Positions 16,914-26,130 of a DNA stretch of 46,363 bases are shown in pieces. The position numbers and the translations under genes are program-made. This stretch comes from Nocardia caishijiensis NBRC 108228 (GTDB lineage Bacteria > Actinomycetota > Actinomycetes > Mycobacteriales > Mycobacteriaceae), in assembly GCF_001612825.1 (NCBI RefSeq), contig NZ_BDBE01000019.1, positions 1 through 46,363 of the forward strand, given 5' to 3'. The notes beneath the pieces were generated by a model, which saw only the letters and a list, made by a program, of their open reading frames with translations, was not told the DNA's origin and made no database searches. Position 1 is the stretch's first letter; each line of letters opens with the position of its first letter.

Positions 16914-17023
16914 GGGTTGCCGAGGGCGGTTGTGTGCGGTGCGGGTGCGCTGCCGGAGGTGATTCGGCAATTGCTGTCGGACCGCTGTGGTCTAGTGGCG
17001 TCACACGAACGGGAGGAGACGCG

Positions 17024-18202
17024 ATGACGCTCGACCCGATAGACCAGCGCCTCGGCGCCCATGTTGGGGCCGACGAACTGCTCGGCCTTGCCTGGCTCGT
17101 CGACGATTCGAACACCGTGGCCACCGGTGCGATCGGTCATCTGGATGCCGCGCGCACGACGCCGGTGCGGACCGACACGATCTTCCGGATCTCCTCGATG
17201 ACCAAGCCGCTCACGGCGGTCGCGGCGTCGATCCTGATCGAGGACGGCGTCATCGACCCCGCCGAACCGGTCGACCGCTTACTCCCCGAACTCGCCGACC
17301 GGCAAGTGCTCACCCATCCGGCCGCCGAGATTACCGACACGGTCGCGGCCCGACGGCCCATCACGATCGACGACCTGCTCACCTTCCGGCTCGGGTGGGG
17401 CATGGATTTCACCGACTTCTCGCCGAAGCCGTTCGACGCGGCCTGTGCCGAGCTGGGCCTGGGCGCTGGTCCGCCGACCCCGGCCGAGATGCCGCCGCCG
17501 GACACCTGGCTCGCCCGGCTCAGCATGCTGCCGTTGCAGTTCCAGCCGGGGGAGCGCTGGCTGTACCACGTCGGCTCGGCGATCCTCGGCATCCTGATCG
17601 CCAGGGCGACGGGCAGACCGCTGTCGCGGTTCCTGGCCGAACGGGTGCTCGACCCGCTCGGCATGCCCGACACCGGTTTCAGTGTCGCGCCCGGCAAGCT
17701 CGACCGCTTCGGCCCGCACTTCGTCGAGGTCGACGGCGAGCGTGTGGTCTTCGATCCGGTCGACGGCCAGTGGAGCCGTCCTCCGGCGTTCGAAGGTGGC
17801 GGCGACGGGCTGGTCTCCACGCTCGCCGACTTCCACCGATTCGCCCGGATGCTGCGCGGCGGCGGCGAACTCGACGGCACCCGGATCCTGTCCGAGCAGT
17901 CTGTCGCGGCCCTCACGACCAACCATCTGACGGCCGAGCAAATAGCGCGCGGCGGGCCGGAGCCCGACGGCAGCGCCGGGTGGGGGTACGGCGTCGGTGT
18001 CCAGCTGACCGACCGGCCCGAAGGCCCCCGCGCAGGTGCTTACGGCTGGGCGGGCGGCTTGGGCTCCACCTGGTCCAACGACGGTCCGGTGACCGGAATC
18101 CTGCTCACCAACCAGATGTGGAATTCGGCCGGACCGTTACCGGTGTTCGCAACCTTCGAGCAGCTTCTCGGCGAACGCGGCCGCCGATCCGACGGGGTGT
18201 AG
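17024..18202 (+). CDS. Serine hydrolase of the beta-lactamase/class C family
   Basis: The 392-residue protein has the serine beta-lactamase-like fold. The S-x-x-K motif is S58-M-T-K61 in IFRISSMTKPLTAV. A tyrosine motif is seen around WLYHVGSAILGILIA. A late Gly-rich strand (YGWAGGLGSTWSNDG) stands where the third KTG/HxG motif is expected. There is no signal peptide, so a cytoplasmic esterase or peptidase role is more likely than antibiotic resistance. This is typical of EstB-like actinobacterial proteins. The ATG at 17024 follows GGGAGGAG. It is not part of the hem operons on either side. Confidence 0.88.
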   Translation: MTLDPIDQRLGAHVGADELLGLAWLVDDSNTVATGAIGHLDAARTTPVRTDTIFRISSMTKPLTAVAASILIEDGVIDPAEPVDRLLPELADRQVLTHPAAEITDTVAARRPITIDDLLTFRLGWGMDFTDFSPKPFDAACAELGLGAGPPTPAEMPPPDTWLARLSMLPLQFQPGERWLYHVGSAILGILIARATGRPLSRFLAERVLDPLGMPDTGFSVAPGKLDRFGPHFVEVDGERVVFDPVDGQWSRPPAFEGGGDGLVSTLADFHRFARMLRGGGELDGTRILSEQSVAALTTNHLTAEQIARGGPEPDGSAGWGYGVGVQLTDRPEGPRAGAYGWAGGLGSTWSNDGPVTGILLTNQMWNSAGPLPVFATFEQLLGERGRRSDGV

Positions 18203-18231
18203 GCGCCGGTGCGGGCGGTATAGCGCAGGCG

Positions 18232-18237
18232 TATTCT
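18232..18237 (+). promoter_or_regulatory. -10 hexamer of a probable leaderless promoter (hemB)
   Basis: TATTCT is followed by 7 bases and the ATG at 18245, with no ribosome binding site. The gap after the preceding gene is only 42 bases. Confidence 0.55.
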
Positions 18238-18244
18238 GCGGGCT

Positions 18245-19222
18245 ATGACCGCTTTCGACCGCCCGCGGCGGTTGCGCAGGACACCCGCGTTGCGCCGACT
18301 CGTCGCCGAGACCACGCTCGAGCCGCGTCACCTGGTGCTGCCGATGTTCGTGGCCGACGGCATCGACGAACCGCGCGCGATCAGCTCGATGCCGGGTGTG
18401 TACCAGCACTCGCTCGACTCGCTGCGCAAGGCGGCCGTCGAGGCGGTGGCCGCCGGTGTGGGCGGCCTCATGCTGTTCGGTGTGCCGCTGCCCGAGGACA
18501 AGGACGCCACCGGCAGCCAGGCCAGCGACCCGGACGGCATCCTCAACCGCGGCCTGCGCGCGCTGGCGGAGGAGGTCGGCGACTCGACGGTCGTCATGGC
18601 CGACACCTGTCTCGACGAGTTCACCGATCACGGTCACTGTGGTGTGATCGGAACCGACGGCGCCGTCGACAACGACGCCACCCTGCACCGCTACGTGGAA
18701 ATGGCGCTCGCTCAGGCCGAGGCGGGCGCGGACCTGCTCGGCACCAGCGGCATGATGGACGGCCAGGTCGGCGCGATCCGGCGTGGCCTCGACGCCGTCG
18801 GCCGCACCGACACCGCGATCCTGGCCTACGCCGCGAAGTACGCCTCGGCGTTCTACGGTCCGTTCCGTGAGGCCGTCGGTTCGTCGCTCGAGGGCGATCG
18901 CCGCACCTACCAGCAGGATCCGGCCAACCGCCGCGAGTCGCTGCGCGAACTCGATCTCGACCTCGCCGAGGGCGCCGACATCGTGATGGTGAAACCGGCG
19001 ATGTCCTACCTCGACATCCTGCGCGACGTGGCCGACCGTTCGACCGTCCCGGTCGCGGCCTACCAGATCTCGGGCGAGTACGCGATGATCACCGCCGCCG
19101 CCGAGCGCGGCTGGATCGACCGCCGTGCCGCCGTGCTCGAATCGCTGGTCGGCATCCGGCGGGCGGGCGCGGACATCGTGCTCACCTACTGGGCGACCGA
19201 GGCCGCACACTGGCTGTCGTGA
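18245..19222 (+). CDS. hemB: Delta-aminolevulinic acid dehydratase (porphobilinogen synthase)
   Basis: The 325-residue enzyme condenses two 5-aminolevulinates to porphobilinogen. The two Schiff-base lysines are in [15 protein letters not shown] (about residue 200) and [14 protein letters not shown] (about 253). The metal-site region reads [14 protein letters not shown] (about 121-134), which keeps two of the cysteines used by zinc-type enzymes. The family length is complete. It is transcribed apart from rex-hemACD, from a leaderless-type promoter with no Rex site. The stop overlaps the start of the next gene (GTGA). Confidence 0.96.
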   Translation: MTAFDRPRRLRRTPALRRLVAETTLEPRHLVLPMFVADGIDEPRAISSMPGVYQHSLDSLRKAAVEAVAAGVGGLMLFGVPLPEDKDATGSQASDPDGILNRGLRALAEEVGDSTVVMADTCLDEFTDHGHCGVIGTDGAVDNDATLHRYVEMALAQAEAGADLLGTSGMMDGQVGAIRRGLDAVGRTDTAILAYAAKYASAFYGPFREAVGSSLEGDRRTYQQDPANRRESLRELDLDLAEGADIVMVKPAMSYLDILRDVADRSTVPVAAYQISGEYAMITAAAERGWIDRRAAVLESLVGIRRAGADIVLTYWATEAAHWLS

Positions 19223-19731
19223 TCGTTCCACCGAACAACCCGCAATCCCCGCCCGTTCCCGAGGACGTGGGCACCGCCAAGCAGCTGTGGTTCGCCGTCG
19301 CGGGCCTCGGCGTCGTGTACACGGGCGCGAGCGTGGCCGCCATGGCCGGGCAGCGCGGCGAGCTCAGCAAACAGTTCCTCGACGAAATGCACAAGACCGA
19401 CCCGAATATCCCCGCCTCGACGGTGGATCTCCTGGTGACGGCCGCCCTCGTGCTCACCGTGATCATCGGGGTGCTGTTGGCGGGTGTCACCGCCGCCGTC
19501 GCCCATCAGCTGGGGCGCGGCAAGAGTTGGGCGCGCACGGTGCTGACCGTGGTCGCGGTGTGGCTCGGGATCGGTGCTGTGGCCACCATGTTCAGCTTCA
19601 CCGGCGACACCGGCGTGGCTGTGATGGTGAGCGGTGGCACGTCCATCGTGCAAGGTGTGCTCGCCGTCGGCGCCGCCTACCTGTGTTTCCGACCCGACTC
19701 CATCGGGTACTTCCAGAAGAACCGGAGATGA
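19219..19731 (+). CDS. Four-helix membrane protein (Rv0513-like)
   Basis: The 170-residue protein has four hydrophobic segments at about residues 22-43, 71-92, 104-125 and 134-156, and a short Pro-rich cytoplasmic start. No catalytic motif is visible. From memory it corresponds to Rv0513 after hemB in M. tuberculosis. Translation from GTG 19219 is coupled to hemB through a 4-base overlap, so it is made together with the dehydratase, but a haem role is only inferred from position. Confidence 0.82.
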   Translation: MIVPPNNPQSPPVPEDVGTAKQLWFAVAGLGVVYTGASVAAMAGQRGELSKQFLDEMHKTDPNIPASTVDLLVTAALVLTVIIGVLLAGVTAAVAHQLGRGKSWARTVLTVVAVWLGIGAVATMFSFTGDTGVAVMVSGGTSIVQGVLAVGAAYLCFRPDSIGYFQKNRR

Positions 19732-19826
19732 ACAACAGGTCTCATTGGCCGCCGCCGCGCCGCCGTGTATCGTGAGGATTGTCACACAGTGGCAGTAACG
19801 GTGCTGCCAGGGGAGCGGAGGCAACG

Positions 19827-19943
19827 ATGCGCGTGGTGATCGAGCAACCCCACAGTCTGCGACGCGACTGTTTGGTGATCGGCCTGCTCGTACTACTCGC
19901 GCTGACCACCATCGCCCTGGTCCTGCTGCCGAGCGTCGTCTGA
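19827..19943 (+). CDS. 38-residue single-helix membrane microprotein
   Basis: Reading from ATG 19827 gives MRVVIEQPHSLRRDC followed by about 20 hydrophobic residues (LVIGLLVLLALTTIALVLL) and the end PSVV. A strong GGGGAGCGGAGG box lies 6 bases ahead of the start. The basic side before the helix predicts a short cytoplasmic N-terminus. It lies alone between two other small membrane protein genes. Function unknown. The ribosome binding site and the clean helix are the evidence that it is real. Confidence 0.6.
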   Translation: MRVVIEQPHSLRRDCLVIGLLVLLALTTIALVLLPSVV

Positions 19944-19987
19944 CCTGTCGGCCGGTGATCGCTCGCGATCCTGGCAGGATTGCCCGT

Positions 19988-20266
19988 ATGAAACCCTGGA
20001 TCGTCGCGGTACTGGTCGAAATCGGCCTGGCCGCCGTGTGCTTGGCCGGGACCGTCGCCAGCTGGGGAAACGCGCGCCGGGCCACCGAATTCGTCGGTAG
20101 CGGTGAGCAATTCGAGTTCGAGGCGGTGCGGTACGTGCCACCGATGTTGGCGCTGTCGACCGGGCTGGCGATCCTGGCCGGACTACTCCTCATCGACGCG
20201 GTCGCACGAACCCTTTCGGCTCGCGAACGACGTGTAGCGTCGCACACCGCGCCTCCGATGCTCTGA
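19988..20266 (+). CDS. Small two-helix membrane protein (Rv0514-like)
   Basis: The 92-residue product begins MKPWIVAVLVEIGLAAV, and its first helix spans residues 3-21. A charged loop with FEFEAVRYVPP follows, then a second helix at about 51-72 and a basic tail. From memory it corresponds to Rv0514. A start 11 codons upstream is in frame but would place Arg-rich sequence before the helix, so ATG 19988 is used. Purines (GGCAGGA) stand about 10 bases ahead. The function is unknown. Confidence 0.7.
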   Translation: MKPWIVAVLVEIGLAAVCLAGTVASWGNARRATEFVGSGEQFEFEAVRYVPPMLALSTGLAILAGLLLIDAVARTLSARERRVASHTAPPML

Positions 20267-20350
20267 GGGAAGTCGAATTCCGATGTGCGCGTTGGGATTC
20301 GAACACCCGATGCCGGGTCCGTCGACGCGGGCCCACCAGGAGGAAACTCG

Positions 20351-20566
20351 ATGACCAAGTTCACCGCAGGGATATTCGCCGTCGCTGTCGCCACCGTCGC
20401 GCTGGCCACGCCCGCCCAGGCCGCCACGGGTCTGCCGCTCACCCCGATGGTCGCCGACCCCGCCGCGGGTGGCTTCGCCCCGGAGACCGGTTCGAGCGGG
20501 ATCTACAACGGCATCATGTGTCAGCTGCACACCCTGTCGGCCGACGTGCCCTGCATGTACACCTAG
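20351..20566 (+). CDS. Small exported peptide with a C-x10-C pair
   Basis: The 71-residue product starts at ATG 20351 after AGGAGGAAA. It has a classical signal peptide (MTKFTAGIFAVAVATVAL, cleavage after AQA near residue 24). The mature part of about 47 residues is Gly/Pro/Thr-rich and ends with two cysteines separated by ten residues (CQLHTLSADVPC), then MYT. Disulfide closure outside the cell is likely. No family is recognised. It stands alone between the Rv0514-like gene and hemL. Confidence 0.75.
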   Translation: MTKFTAGIFAVAVATVALATPAQAATGLPLTPMVADPAAGGFAPETGSSGIYNGIMCQLHTLSADVPCMYT

Positions 20567-20709
20567 TGCCCGCACGGCTGCCGCGACCTGCGCAGCGGGG
20601 CGCGGCAGCCGTTGGCAGCATCGCGGCGTGTCGGGCGTGTCGTCGGTGGGTCGCTGCGGTCTGGGTCACTGTGCTCCACCCTGTCGTCCGGCGTGCCGAG
20701 GCGAGCTGA

Positions 20710-20715
20710 GACACT
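20710..20715 (+). promoter_or_regulatory. Weak -10-like hexamer, possible leaderless promoter (hemL)
   Basis: GACACT is followed by 7 bases and the GTG at 20723. It keeps only the A at position two and the final T, but the spacing is the same as at the stronger sites. Confidence 0.3.
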
Positions 20716-20722
20716 GGAATTC

Positions 20723-22069
20723 GTGAGTTCTTCTCCGCGCGCGACCACGGCCAGTTCGTCGCAGGTACCGATTTCCGCCCAGCTCTTCGAGCGGGCGGCC
20801 TCGGTGATCCCGGGTGGTGTCAATTCCCCGGTCCGTGCGTTCAATTCGGTCGGCGGCACGCCCCGGTTCATCGCGTCTGCCAGCGGCTACACCCTCGTCG
20901 ACGCCGACGGCAAGGAGTACGTCGACCTGGTGTGTTCGTGGGGTCCGATGATCCTCGGACACGCCCACCCCGCGGTCGTCGAGGCGGTGCGGCGCGCCGC
21001 CACCGGCGGGCTGTCCTTCGGTGCGCCGACCGAGGCCGAGATCGAACTCGCCGAGGCCATCGTGGCCCGCGTGGAACCCGTGGAGCGGGTGCGTCTGGTC
21101 AACTCCGGCACCGAGGCCACGATGAGCGCGGTCCGGCTGGCGCGCGGCTTCACCGGCCGCACCAAGATCATCAAGTTCTCCGGCTGCTACCACGGCCACG
21201 TCGACGCCCTGCTGGCCGACGCGGGCTCGGGTGTGGCGACGCTCGGCCTGCCGACCTCGCCGGGCGTCACCGGCGCCCAGGCCGCCGACACCATCGTGCT
21301 GCCCTACAACGACCTCGCCGCCGTGGCCGCCGCCTTCGAGGCGCATCCGGGCCAGATCGCCTGCGTCATCACCGAGGCCGCCGCGGGCAACATGGGTGCC
21401 GTCGCCCCGCTGCCCGGTTTCAACGAGGGCCTGCGCACGCTGGCGCACGACAACGGTGCGCTGCTCATCATGGACGAGGTCATGACCGGTTTCCGGGTGA
21501 GCGCGTCGGGGTGGTACGGCCGTGAGGGCGTGGCCGGTGACCTCTACACCTTCGGCAAGGTGATGAGCGGTGGTCTGCCCGCCGCCGCGTTCGGCGGCCG
21601 CGCCGAGATCATGAACAACCTCGCGCCGCTCGGCCCGGTGTATCAGGCGGGCACCCTGTCGGGTAACCCGGTCGCGGTCGCGGCGGGCCTGGCGACGCTG
21701 CGCGCGGCCGACGACGAGGTGTACGCGGCGCTCGACCGCAATGCCGATCGGCTCGGCGGACTCTTCGCGAAAGCGCTCACCGAAGCCGGGGTGGAGCATC
21801 AGGTGCAGTTCGCAGGCAATATGGTGAGCGTGTTCTTCGCCGATCGCCCGGTCACCGACTATGCCGCCGCCAAGGCGAGTCAGACCTGGCGTTACCCCGC
21901 CTTCTTCCACGCCCTGCTCGACGCGGGCGTGTACGCGCCGCCGAGCGCGTTCGAGGCATGGTTCGTCTCCGCGGCGCTCGACGAGGACGCGTTCGACCGT
22001 ATCGCCGCCGCTCTGCCCGCCGCCGCCCACGCGGCCGCGGCCGCAACCCCCGAAGGATCGCAAGCGTGA
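20723..22069 (+). CDS. hemL: Glutamate-1-semialdehyde 2,1-aminomutase
   Basis: The 448-residue PLP enzyme turns glutamate-1-semialdehyde into 5-aminolevulinate, the step after hemA. Visible are [12 protein letters not shown] (about residue 34), [17 protein letters not shown], the aspartate block [12 protein letters not shown] and the PLP lysine in [18 protein letters not shown]. The GTG at 20723 gives the usual N-terminus, but a Gly/Ser linker makes the exact start uncertain. It heads the operon that continues through the histidine phosphatase into cytochrome c maturation, with the stop overlapping the next start (GTGA). Confidence 0.96.
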   Translation: MSSSPRATTASSSQVPISAQLFERAASVIPGGVNSPVRAFNSVGGTPRFIASASGYTLVDADGKEYVDLVCSWGPMILGHAHPAVVEAVRRAATGGLSFGAPTEAEIELAEAIVARVEPVERVRLVNSGTEATMSAVRLARGFTGRTKIIKFSGCYHGHVDALLADAGSGVATLGLPTSPGVTGAQAADTIVLPYNDLAAVAAAFEAHPGQIACVITEAAAGNMGAVAPLPGFNEGLRTLAHDNGALLIMDEVMTGFRVSASGWYGREGVAGDLYTFGKVMSGGLPAAAFGGRAEIMNNLAPLGPVYQAGTLSGNPVAVAAGLATLRAADDEVYAALDRNADRLGGLFAKALTEAGVEHQVQFAGNMVSVFFADRPVTDYAAAKASQTWRYPAFFHALLDAGVYAPPSAFEAWFVSAALDEDAFDRIAAALPAAAHAAAAATPEGSQA

Positions 22070-22797
22070 GCTCCGACCAGCCCGACGCACTCCCCGCCCC
22101 CGTCGCCGACGACGCGCCGAATCCGGCGCCTGCCGCCGCCCCGCCCGGCCTCGACCACGATCCGTCGAACGTGGAAACCATCGTCCACGTGCTGCGCCAC
22201 GGCGAGGTGCACAACCCCAACGGCATCCTCTACGGTCGGCTGCCCGGTTTCAGCCTGTCGGTGACCGGTCGTTCACAGGCCGGTGCGGTGGCCCGTTCGC
22301 TGGCCGACCACGACATCTCCCTGGTGATCGCGTCGCCGTTGCAGCGCGCCCAGGAGACGGCCGCCCCGATCGCGGCCGCTCACGACCTCATCGTGCGCAC
22401 CGACGAGAACCTCATCGAAGCGGGCAACACCTTCGAGGGCCTGCGGGTGTCGGTCGGCGACGGCGCGCTGCGCAAGCCCAGGCACTGGTGGAAGCTGCGC
22501 GACCCCTTCACCCCGTCCTGGGGTGAGCCGTACCTGCAGATCGCGCACCGCATGCTGGCCGCCGTGAACAAGGCGCGCGTCGAGGGCGCCGGGCACGAGG
22601 TGGTGCTGGTCTCGCACCAGCTGCCTGTGTGGACGCTGCGCCGTTTCCTGCAGGGTCAGCGTCTGTGGCACGACCCGCGCAACCGCCAGTGCTCGCTCGC
22701 CTCGCTGACCTCGCTGGTCTACCACGGCGACACGCTGGTCGACATCGTCTACTCCGAGCCCGCCGGTGCGTCGGATCCGTCGGTTCACGGCGCATGA
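22066..22797 (+). CDS. Histidine phosphatase (phosphoglycerate-mutase-like, Rv0525)
   Basis: The 243-residue protein has the RHG motif in [13 protein letters not shown], with the nucleophile His45, followed by [17 protein letters not shown] and [12 protein letters not shown] second histidine for the acid/base site is in [13 protein letters not shown]. The acidic/Pro-rich first 35 residues are not part of the fold. The substrate is unknown. The GTG at 22066 overlaps the hemL stop, and its own stop overlaps the next start (ATGA). The position between hemL and the ccs genes is shared with M. tuberculosis Rv0525, from memory. Confidence 0.88.
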   Translation: MSSDQPDALPAPVADDAPNPAPAAAPPGLDHDPSNVETIVHVLRHGEVHNPNGILYGRLPGFSLSVTGRSQAGAVARSLADHDISLVIASPLQRAQETAAPIAAAHDLIVRTDENLIEAGNTFEGLRVSVGDGALRKPRHWWKLRDPFTPSWGEPYLQIAHRMLAAVNKARVEGAGHEVVLVSHQLPVWTLRRFLQGQRLWHDPRNRQCSLASLTSLVYHGDTLVDIVYSEPAGASDPSVHGA

Positions 22798-23435
22798 ATC
22801 GTCGCACCGCATCGGGTGACGCCCGCGGCCATCGGCTGCGGGCGCTGACCGCCGTTCTGTCCGCTCTCGTGGTCGTTCTGGCTGCCGTGGGTTGTTCGGT
22901 AGGTACCGATGCGGTGGCCACCGGCGGCGGCACGTTCGAATTCGTATCGCCCGGTGGTAAGACTGATATTCGATACGATCCGCCCGCCTCGCGCGGCACG
23001 ATCGGTAAGCTCGCGGGGCCCGATCTGATGAACGAGGGAAAGACCGTTTCGGTCGACGATTTCCCCGGTCAGGTCGTGGTCGTGAATCTGTGGGGACAGT
23101 GGTGCGGCCCGTGCCGCGCCGAGTCGCCCGCGCTCGAGAAGGTGTACGCGGCGACCAGAAACAAGGGCGTCGCATTCCTGGGGATCAATGTGCGCGACCA
23201 CCAGCGTGACAAAGCCCAGGACTTCGTAGTGGACAACAAGATCGAGTATCCGTCCATCTACGACCCGTCGATGCGAACCTTGCTCGCCCTCGGCGGAAAC
23301 TTCCCAACCAGTGTTATCCCGACCACGTTGATCCTGGATCGTCAGCACCGGGTCGCCGCGGTCTTCCTTCGCTCGCTACTGGCCGAAGACCTGCAGCCCG
23401 TGGTCGAGCAACTCGCCCTCGAGGAGAAGCAGTGA
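22794..23435 (+). CDS. Thioredoxin-like (ResA/TlpA-type) lipoprotein
   Basis: The 213-residue protein has a lipobox LAAVGC with Cys34 as the lipidation site, so it is anchored on the outer face of the membrane. The redox site is WCGPC, with Cys104 and Cys107 in VVNLWGQWCGPCRAES. The cis-proline lies in SVIPTTLILD. By family it should reduce apocytochrome c cysteines so that haem can be attached, taking electrons from CcdA encoded two genes further on. It is the Rv0526 counterpart from memory. Both ends overlap neighbours by 4 bases. Confidence 0.92.
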   Translation: MNRRTASGDARGHRLRALTAVLSALVVVLAAVGCSVGTDAVATGGGTFEFVSPGGKTDIRYDPPASRGTIGKLAGPDLMNEGKTVSVDDFPGQVVVVNLWGQWCGPCRAESPALEKVYAATRNKGVAFLGINVRDHQRDKAQDFVVDNKIEYPSIYDPSMRTLLALGGNFPTSVIPTTLILDRQHRVAAVFLRSLLAEDLQPVVEQLALEEKQ

Positions 23436-23659
23436 GTCGTCGTCGTCCCGGAAATCTGACCGCGTGCCGCCCCCGCCAGGGTGCCCGCCGCATGGGAGCG
23501 GGGTGGACCGTCGACGATCGTTGGGCGGGCATCGCCACCGTCCCGCGCAGCGTCGCCGGTGCAGGCCTGTTCGAGTTCGGTCCGGTCGAACCGGCCGAGA
23601 CCGAGCGCACCCTGTCGTTGCCCCGCGACGAGCAGCGTGACGAGGACACCAGCGAGTGA
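23432..23659 (+). CDS. 75-residue protein of unknown function inside the cytochrome c maturation operon
   Basis: The GTG at 23432 overlaps the thioredoxin-like gene's stop (GTGA). Its own TGA overlaps the GTG start of ccdA in the same 4-base way. The product has a basic N-terminal half (MSRRRPGN, RPRQGARRMGAG) and an acidic C-terminal half ending DEQRDEDTSE. It has one Cys and no helix long enough to cross the membrane. No family is recognised. The two interlocked junctions argue that it is translated and couples its neighbours. Alternatively it could mainly be a translational bridge whose peptide matters little. Confidence 0.6.
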   Translation: MSRRRPGNLTACRPRQGARRMGAGWTVDDRWAGIATVPRSVAGAGLFEFGPVEPAETERTLSLPRDEQRDEDTSE

Positions 23660-24471
23660 TGGTGCTCGCCGCAGTCGGGGATTCCTTCCAACAGACCGCG
23701 GCATCGGGACCGTTGCTGTTGGCGCTGGGTGCCTGCCTGCTGGCGGGCCTGGTGTCGTTCGCTTCACCGTGTGTCGTGCCGCTCGTGCCCGGCTACCTGT
23801 CGTATCTGGCCGGGCTGGTCGGGGCCGAGGCGCCGCCCTCCTCGACCGCCCAGGTGGCCACGCTCACCGAGCAGCGCCGTAGCGCGAAGCTGCGGGTCGC
23901 CGGTGCCGCCGGGCTGTTCGTCGCCGGTTTCACGGTGGTGTTCGTGCTGGCCACGGCCACTGTTTTCGGTGTGATCCAGACGCTCAACGTCAACCGCGAA
24001 CTGCTGCAGCGCATCGGCGGGGTGGTGACGATCCTGATGGGTCTGGTCTTCATCGGCCTGGTGCCCGCCTTGCAGCGCGATACGCGGATGGAACCGCGCC
24101 GGTTCACCAGCATCGTCGGCGCGCCGCTGCTCGGCGGCGTGTTCGCGCTGGGCTGGACGCCGTGCCTCGGACCGACATTGTCGGGGGTGATGGCGGTGTC
24201 GGCGGGAACCGAGGGCACCACCGCGGCGCGCGGTGTGGTGCTGATCGTGGCGTACTGCCTCGGTCTCGGGTTGCCGTTCGTGGTGTTGGCCTTCGGGTCG
24301 GCGGGTGCGTTGCGCGGCGTGGGCTGGTTGCGGCGCAATTCGCGCACCATTCAGGTAGTCGGGGGTGTTCTGCTCGTCGCCGTCGGCGTCGCACTGGTCA
24401 CGGGGGCGTGGGATCAGTTCGTCGGCTGGGTGCGCGACGGGTTCGTCTCCGAGGTGACCCTGCCGATCTGA
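23656..24471 (+). CDS. ccdA: Cytochrome c biogenesis protein CcdA (thiol-disulfide interchange)
   Basis: The 271-residue protein has six membrane segments and the two CcdA/DsbD-type cysteines, in SFASPCVVPLVPGYLSYLAG (about residue 38) and ALGWTPCLGPTLSG (about 172). It moves reducing equivalents from cytoplasmic thioredoxin across the membrane to the thioredoxin-like lipoprotein encoded upstream. The start may be GTG 23656, overlapping the preceding stop, or ATG 23659, since both fit. The stop TGA shares one base with the resB ATG (TGATG). Confidence 0.94.
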   Translation: MMVLAAVGDSFQQTAASGPLLLALGACLLAGLVSFASPCVVPLVPGYLSYLAGLVGAEAPPSSTAQVATLTEQRRSAKLRVAGAAGLFVAGFTVVFVLATATVFGVIQTLNVNRELLQRIGGVVTILMGLVFIGLVPALQRDTRMEPRRFTSIVGAPLLGGVFALGWTPCLGPTLSGVMAVSAGTEGTTAARGVVLIVAYCLGLGLPFVVLAFGSAGALRGVGWLRRNSRTIQVVGGVLLVAVGVALVTGAWDQFVGWVRDGFVSEVTLPI

Positions 24472-26096
24472 TGACTGACACACTCACTCCCCCCACCGCT
24501 TCCGCCCCGCCCCGCCAGTCGTTGCCCGGTCGCGCCTTGGCGCTGCTCCGCAACACCTGGCGTGGTCTGACCAGCATGCGCACCGCACTGGTTCTGCTGT
24601 TCCTGCTGGCGCTGGCCGCCATTCCCGGTGCGCTGCTGCCGCAACGGTCGCTGAACGCGCAGAAGGTCGACCAGTACATCGCCGACCGCCCCACGCTCGG
24701 CCCGTGGATGGACCGGTTCGAACTGTTCGACGTGTTCGGCAGTTTCTGGTTCACCGCCATCTACGTGCTGCTGTTCATCTCGCTGGTCGGCTGCATCCTG
24801 CCCCGCTGCTGGGACCACTACAAGGCGCTGCGAACCCCACCGGTCGCCGCCCCCCGCAACCTCGGTCGGCTGCCGCATCACTTCGACGAGACCGTCGACC
24901 GTGATGCCGACGCCGTGATCGAGCAGGCCCGCGAACAGCTGCGCGGTTGGCGCACCGAGGTTCGCCCAGGCAAGCGCGAGGGCGAGATCACGATCTCCGC
25001 CGAGAAGGGCTACCTGCGCGAATTCGGCAACCTCGTGTTCCACTTGTCGCTGGTCGGGCTGCTGGTCGCGATCGCGCTCGGGAAGCTGTTCGGGTACGAG
25101 GGCAATGTCATCGTGATCGCCAACGGCGGTCCCGGTTTCTGCACCACCTCGCCCGCGGTCTTCGACTCGTTCCGGGCGGGCAATGTCAACGACGGCACCG
25201 GGATGACCCCGCTGTGCGTGAAGGTCAAGGACTTCAAGGCCGATTACCTGCCGACCGGTCAGGCCGAGATGTTCACGTCGAACATCGACTACCAGGCGGG
25301 CGAGGACCTGACCACCGACACCTGGCGCAGCACCGAACTGCGGGTGAACCACCCGTTGCGCGTCGCCGGTGACCGCGTCTACCTGCAAGGACACGGTTTC
25401 GCGCCGACCTTCACCGTCACCTTCCCGAACGGGCAGACCCGCACCGAGACCATCCAGTGGCGCCCCGACGACGCGCAGACCTTCCTGTCCAGCGGTGTGC
25501 TGCGCATCGACCCGCCCGGCGGCATGTACGCCACCGACGAGGAACGCCGCCAGAATCAGATCGCCATCGAGGGTCTGTTCGCGCCGACCGCGATGTTCCA
25601 CGGCAGCCTGCTCACCTCGTCGTTCCCGAAGATGGACGACCCGGCCGTCGCCGTCGACATCTACCGGGGCAATACGGGCCTGGACACCGGCCGTTCGCAG
25701 TCGCTGTTCGCGCTCGACCCGGAGATGGTGAAGCAGGGCAGGCTCACCAAGGAGGCGCGCGTCAATCTGCGGCCCGGTGAGTCGACCACCCTGCCCAACG
25801 GCACCAAGGTGACCTTCGACGGGGCGGAGGAATTCGTGAACCTGCAGGTCTCGCACGATCCCGCCCAGCAGTGGGTGCTGGTGAGCGCGCTGACCATGAT
25901 GGCCGGTCTGCTGGTCTCGCTGCTGGTGAAACGGCGCCGGATCTGGATCCGGGCGTACCCCGTCGAGGCCGGGGCGGGTACCGTGGATCAACGACGAACC
26001 GTAGTAGAGATGGGCGGCCTGGCCCGAAGCGATCAAGCGGGCTGGGGCGGCGAATTCGATCGACTGCGGGCACGGTTGCTTGGAGCGGAGAAGTGA
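24471..26096 (+). CDS. resB: Cytochrome c biogenesis protein ResB (Ccs1)
   Basis: The 541-residue protein has three membrane helices in the first 230 residues (near 35-55, 88-110 and 190-212), a large exported domain and a last helix near 465-485 (LVSALTMMAGLLVSLLV). ResB and CcsB form the System II synthase that exports haem and joins it to the CxxCH motif of apocytochromes. The ATG at 24471 overlaps the ccdA stop. A longer in-frame reading upstream lies inside ccdA and is rejected. It corresponds to Rv0528, from memory. Confidence 0.94.
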   Translation: MTDTLTPPTASAPPRQSLPGRALALLRNTWRGLTSMRTALVLLFLLALAAIPGALLPQRSLNAQKVDQYIADRPTLGPWMDRFELFDVFGSFWFTAIYVLLFISLVGCILPRCWDHYKALRTPPVAAPRNLGRLPHHFDETVDRDADAVIEQAREQLRGWRTEVRPGKREGEITISAEKGYLREFGNLVFHLSLVGLLVAIALGKLFGYEGNVIVIANGGPGFCTTSPAVFDSFRAGNVNDGTGMTPLCVKVKDFKADYLPTGQAEMFTSNIDYQAGEDLTTDTWRSTELRVNHPLRVAGDRVYLQGHGFAPTFTVTFPNGQTRTETIQWRPDDAQTFLSSGVLRIDPPGGMYATDEERRQNQIAIEGLFAPTAMFHGSLLTSSFPKMDDPAVAVDIYRGNTGLDTGRSQSLFALDPEMVKQGRLTKEARVNLRPGESTTLPNGTKVTFDGAEEFVNLQVSHDPAQQWVLVSALTMMAGLLVSLLVKRRRIWIRAYPVEAGAGTVDQRRTVVEMGGLARSDQAGWGGEFDRLRARLLGAEK

Positions 26097-26130
26097 TGCG
26101 GAGCGCACGCGATATCGGGGTGGATTTCTG

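Noticed and set aside
17024..18202. Beta-lactamase resistance gene
   Set aside because: The S-x-x-K motif is present, but there is no signal peptide and the overall features fit cytoplasmic esterase-like serine hydrolases.
20291..20312. GTTCGAATCCC on the minus strand, resembling a tRNA T-loop
   Set aside because: The flanking bases cannot form a five-pair T-stem and no acceptor, D or anticodon arms can be built around it.
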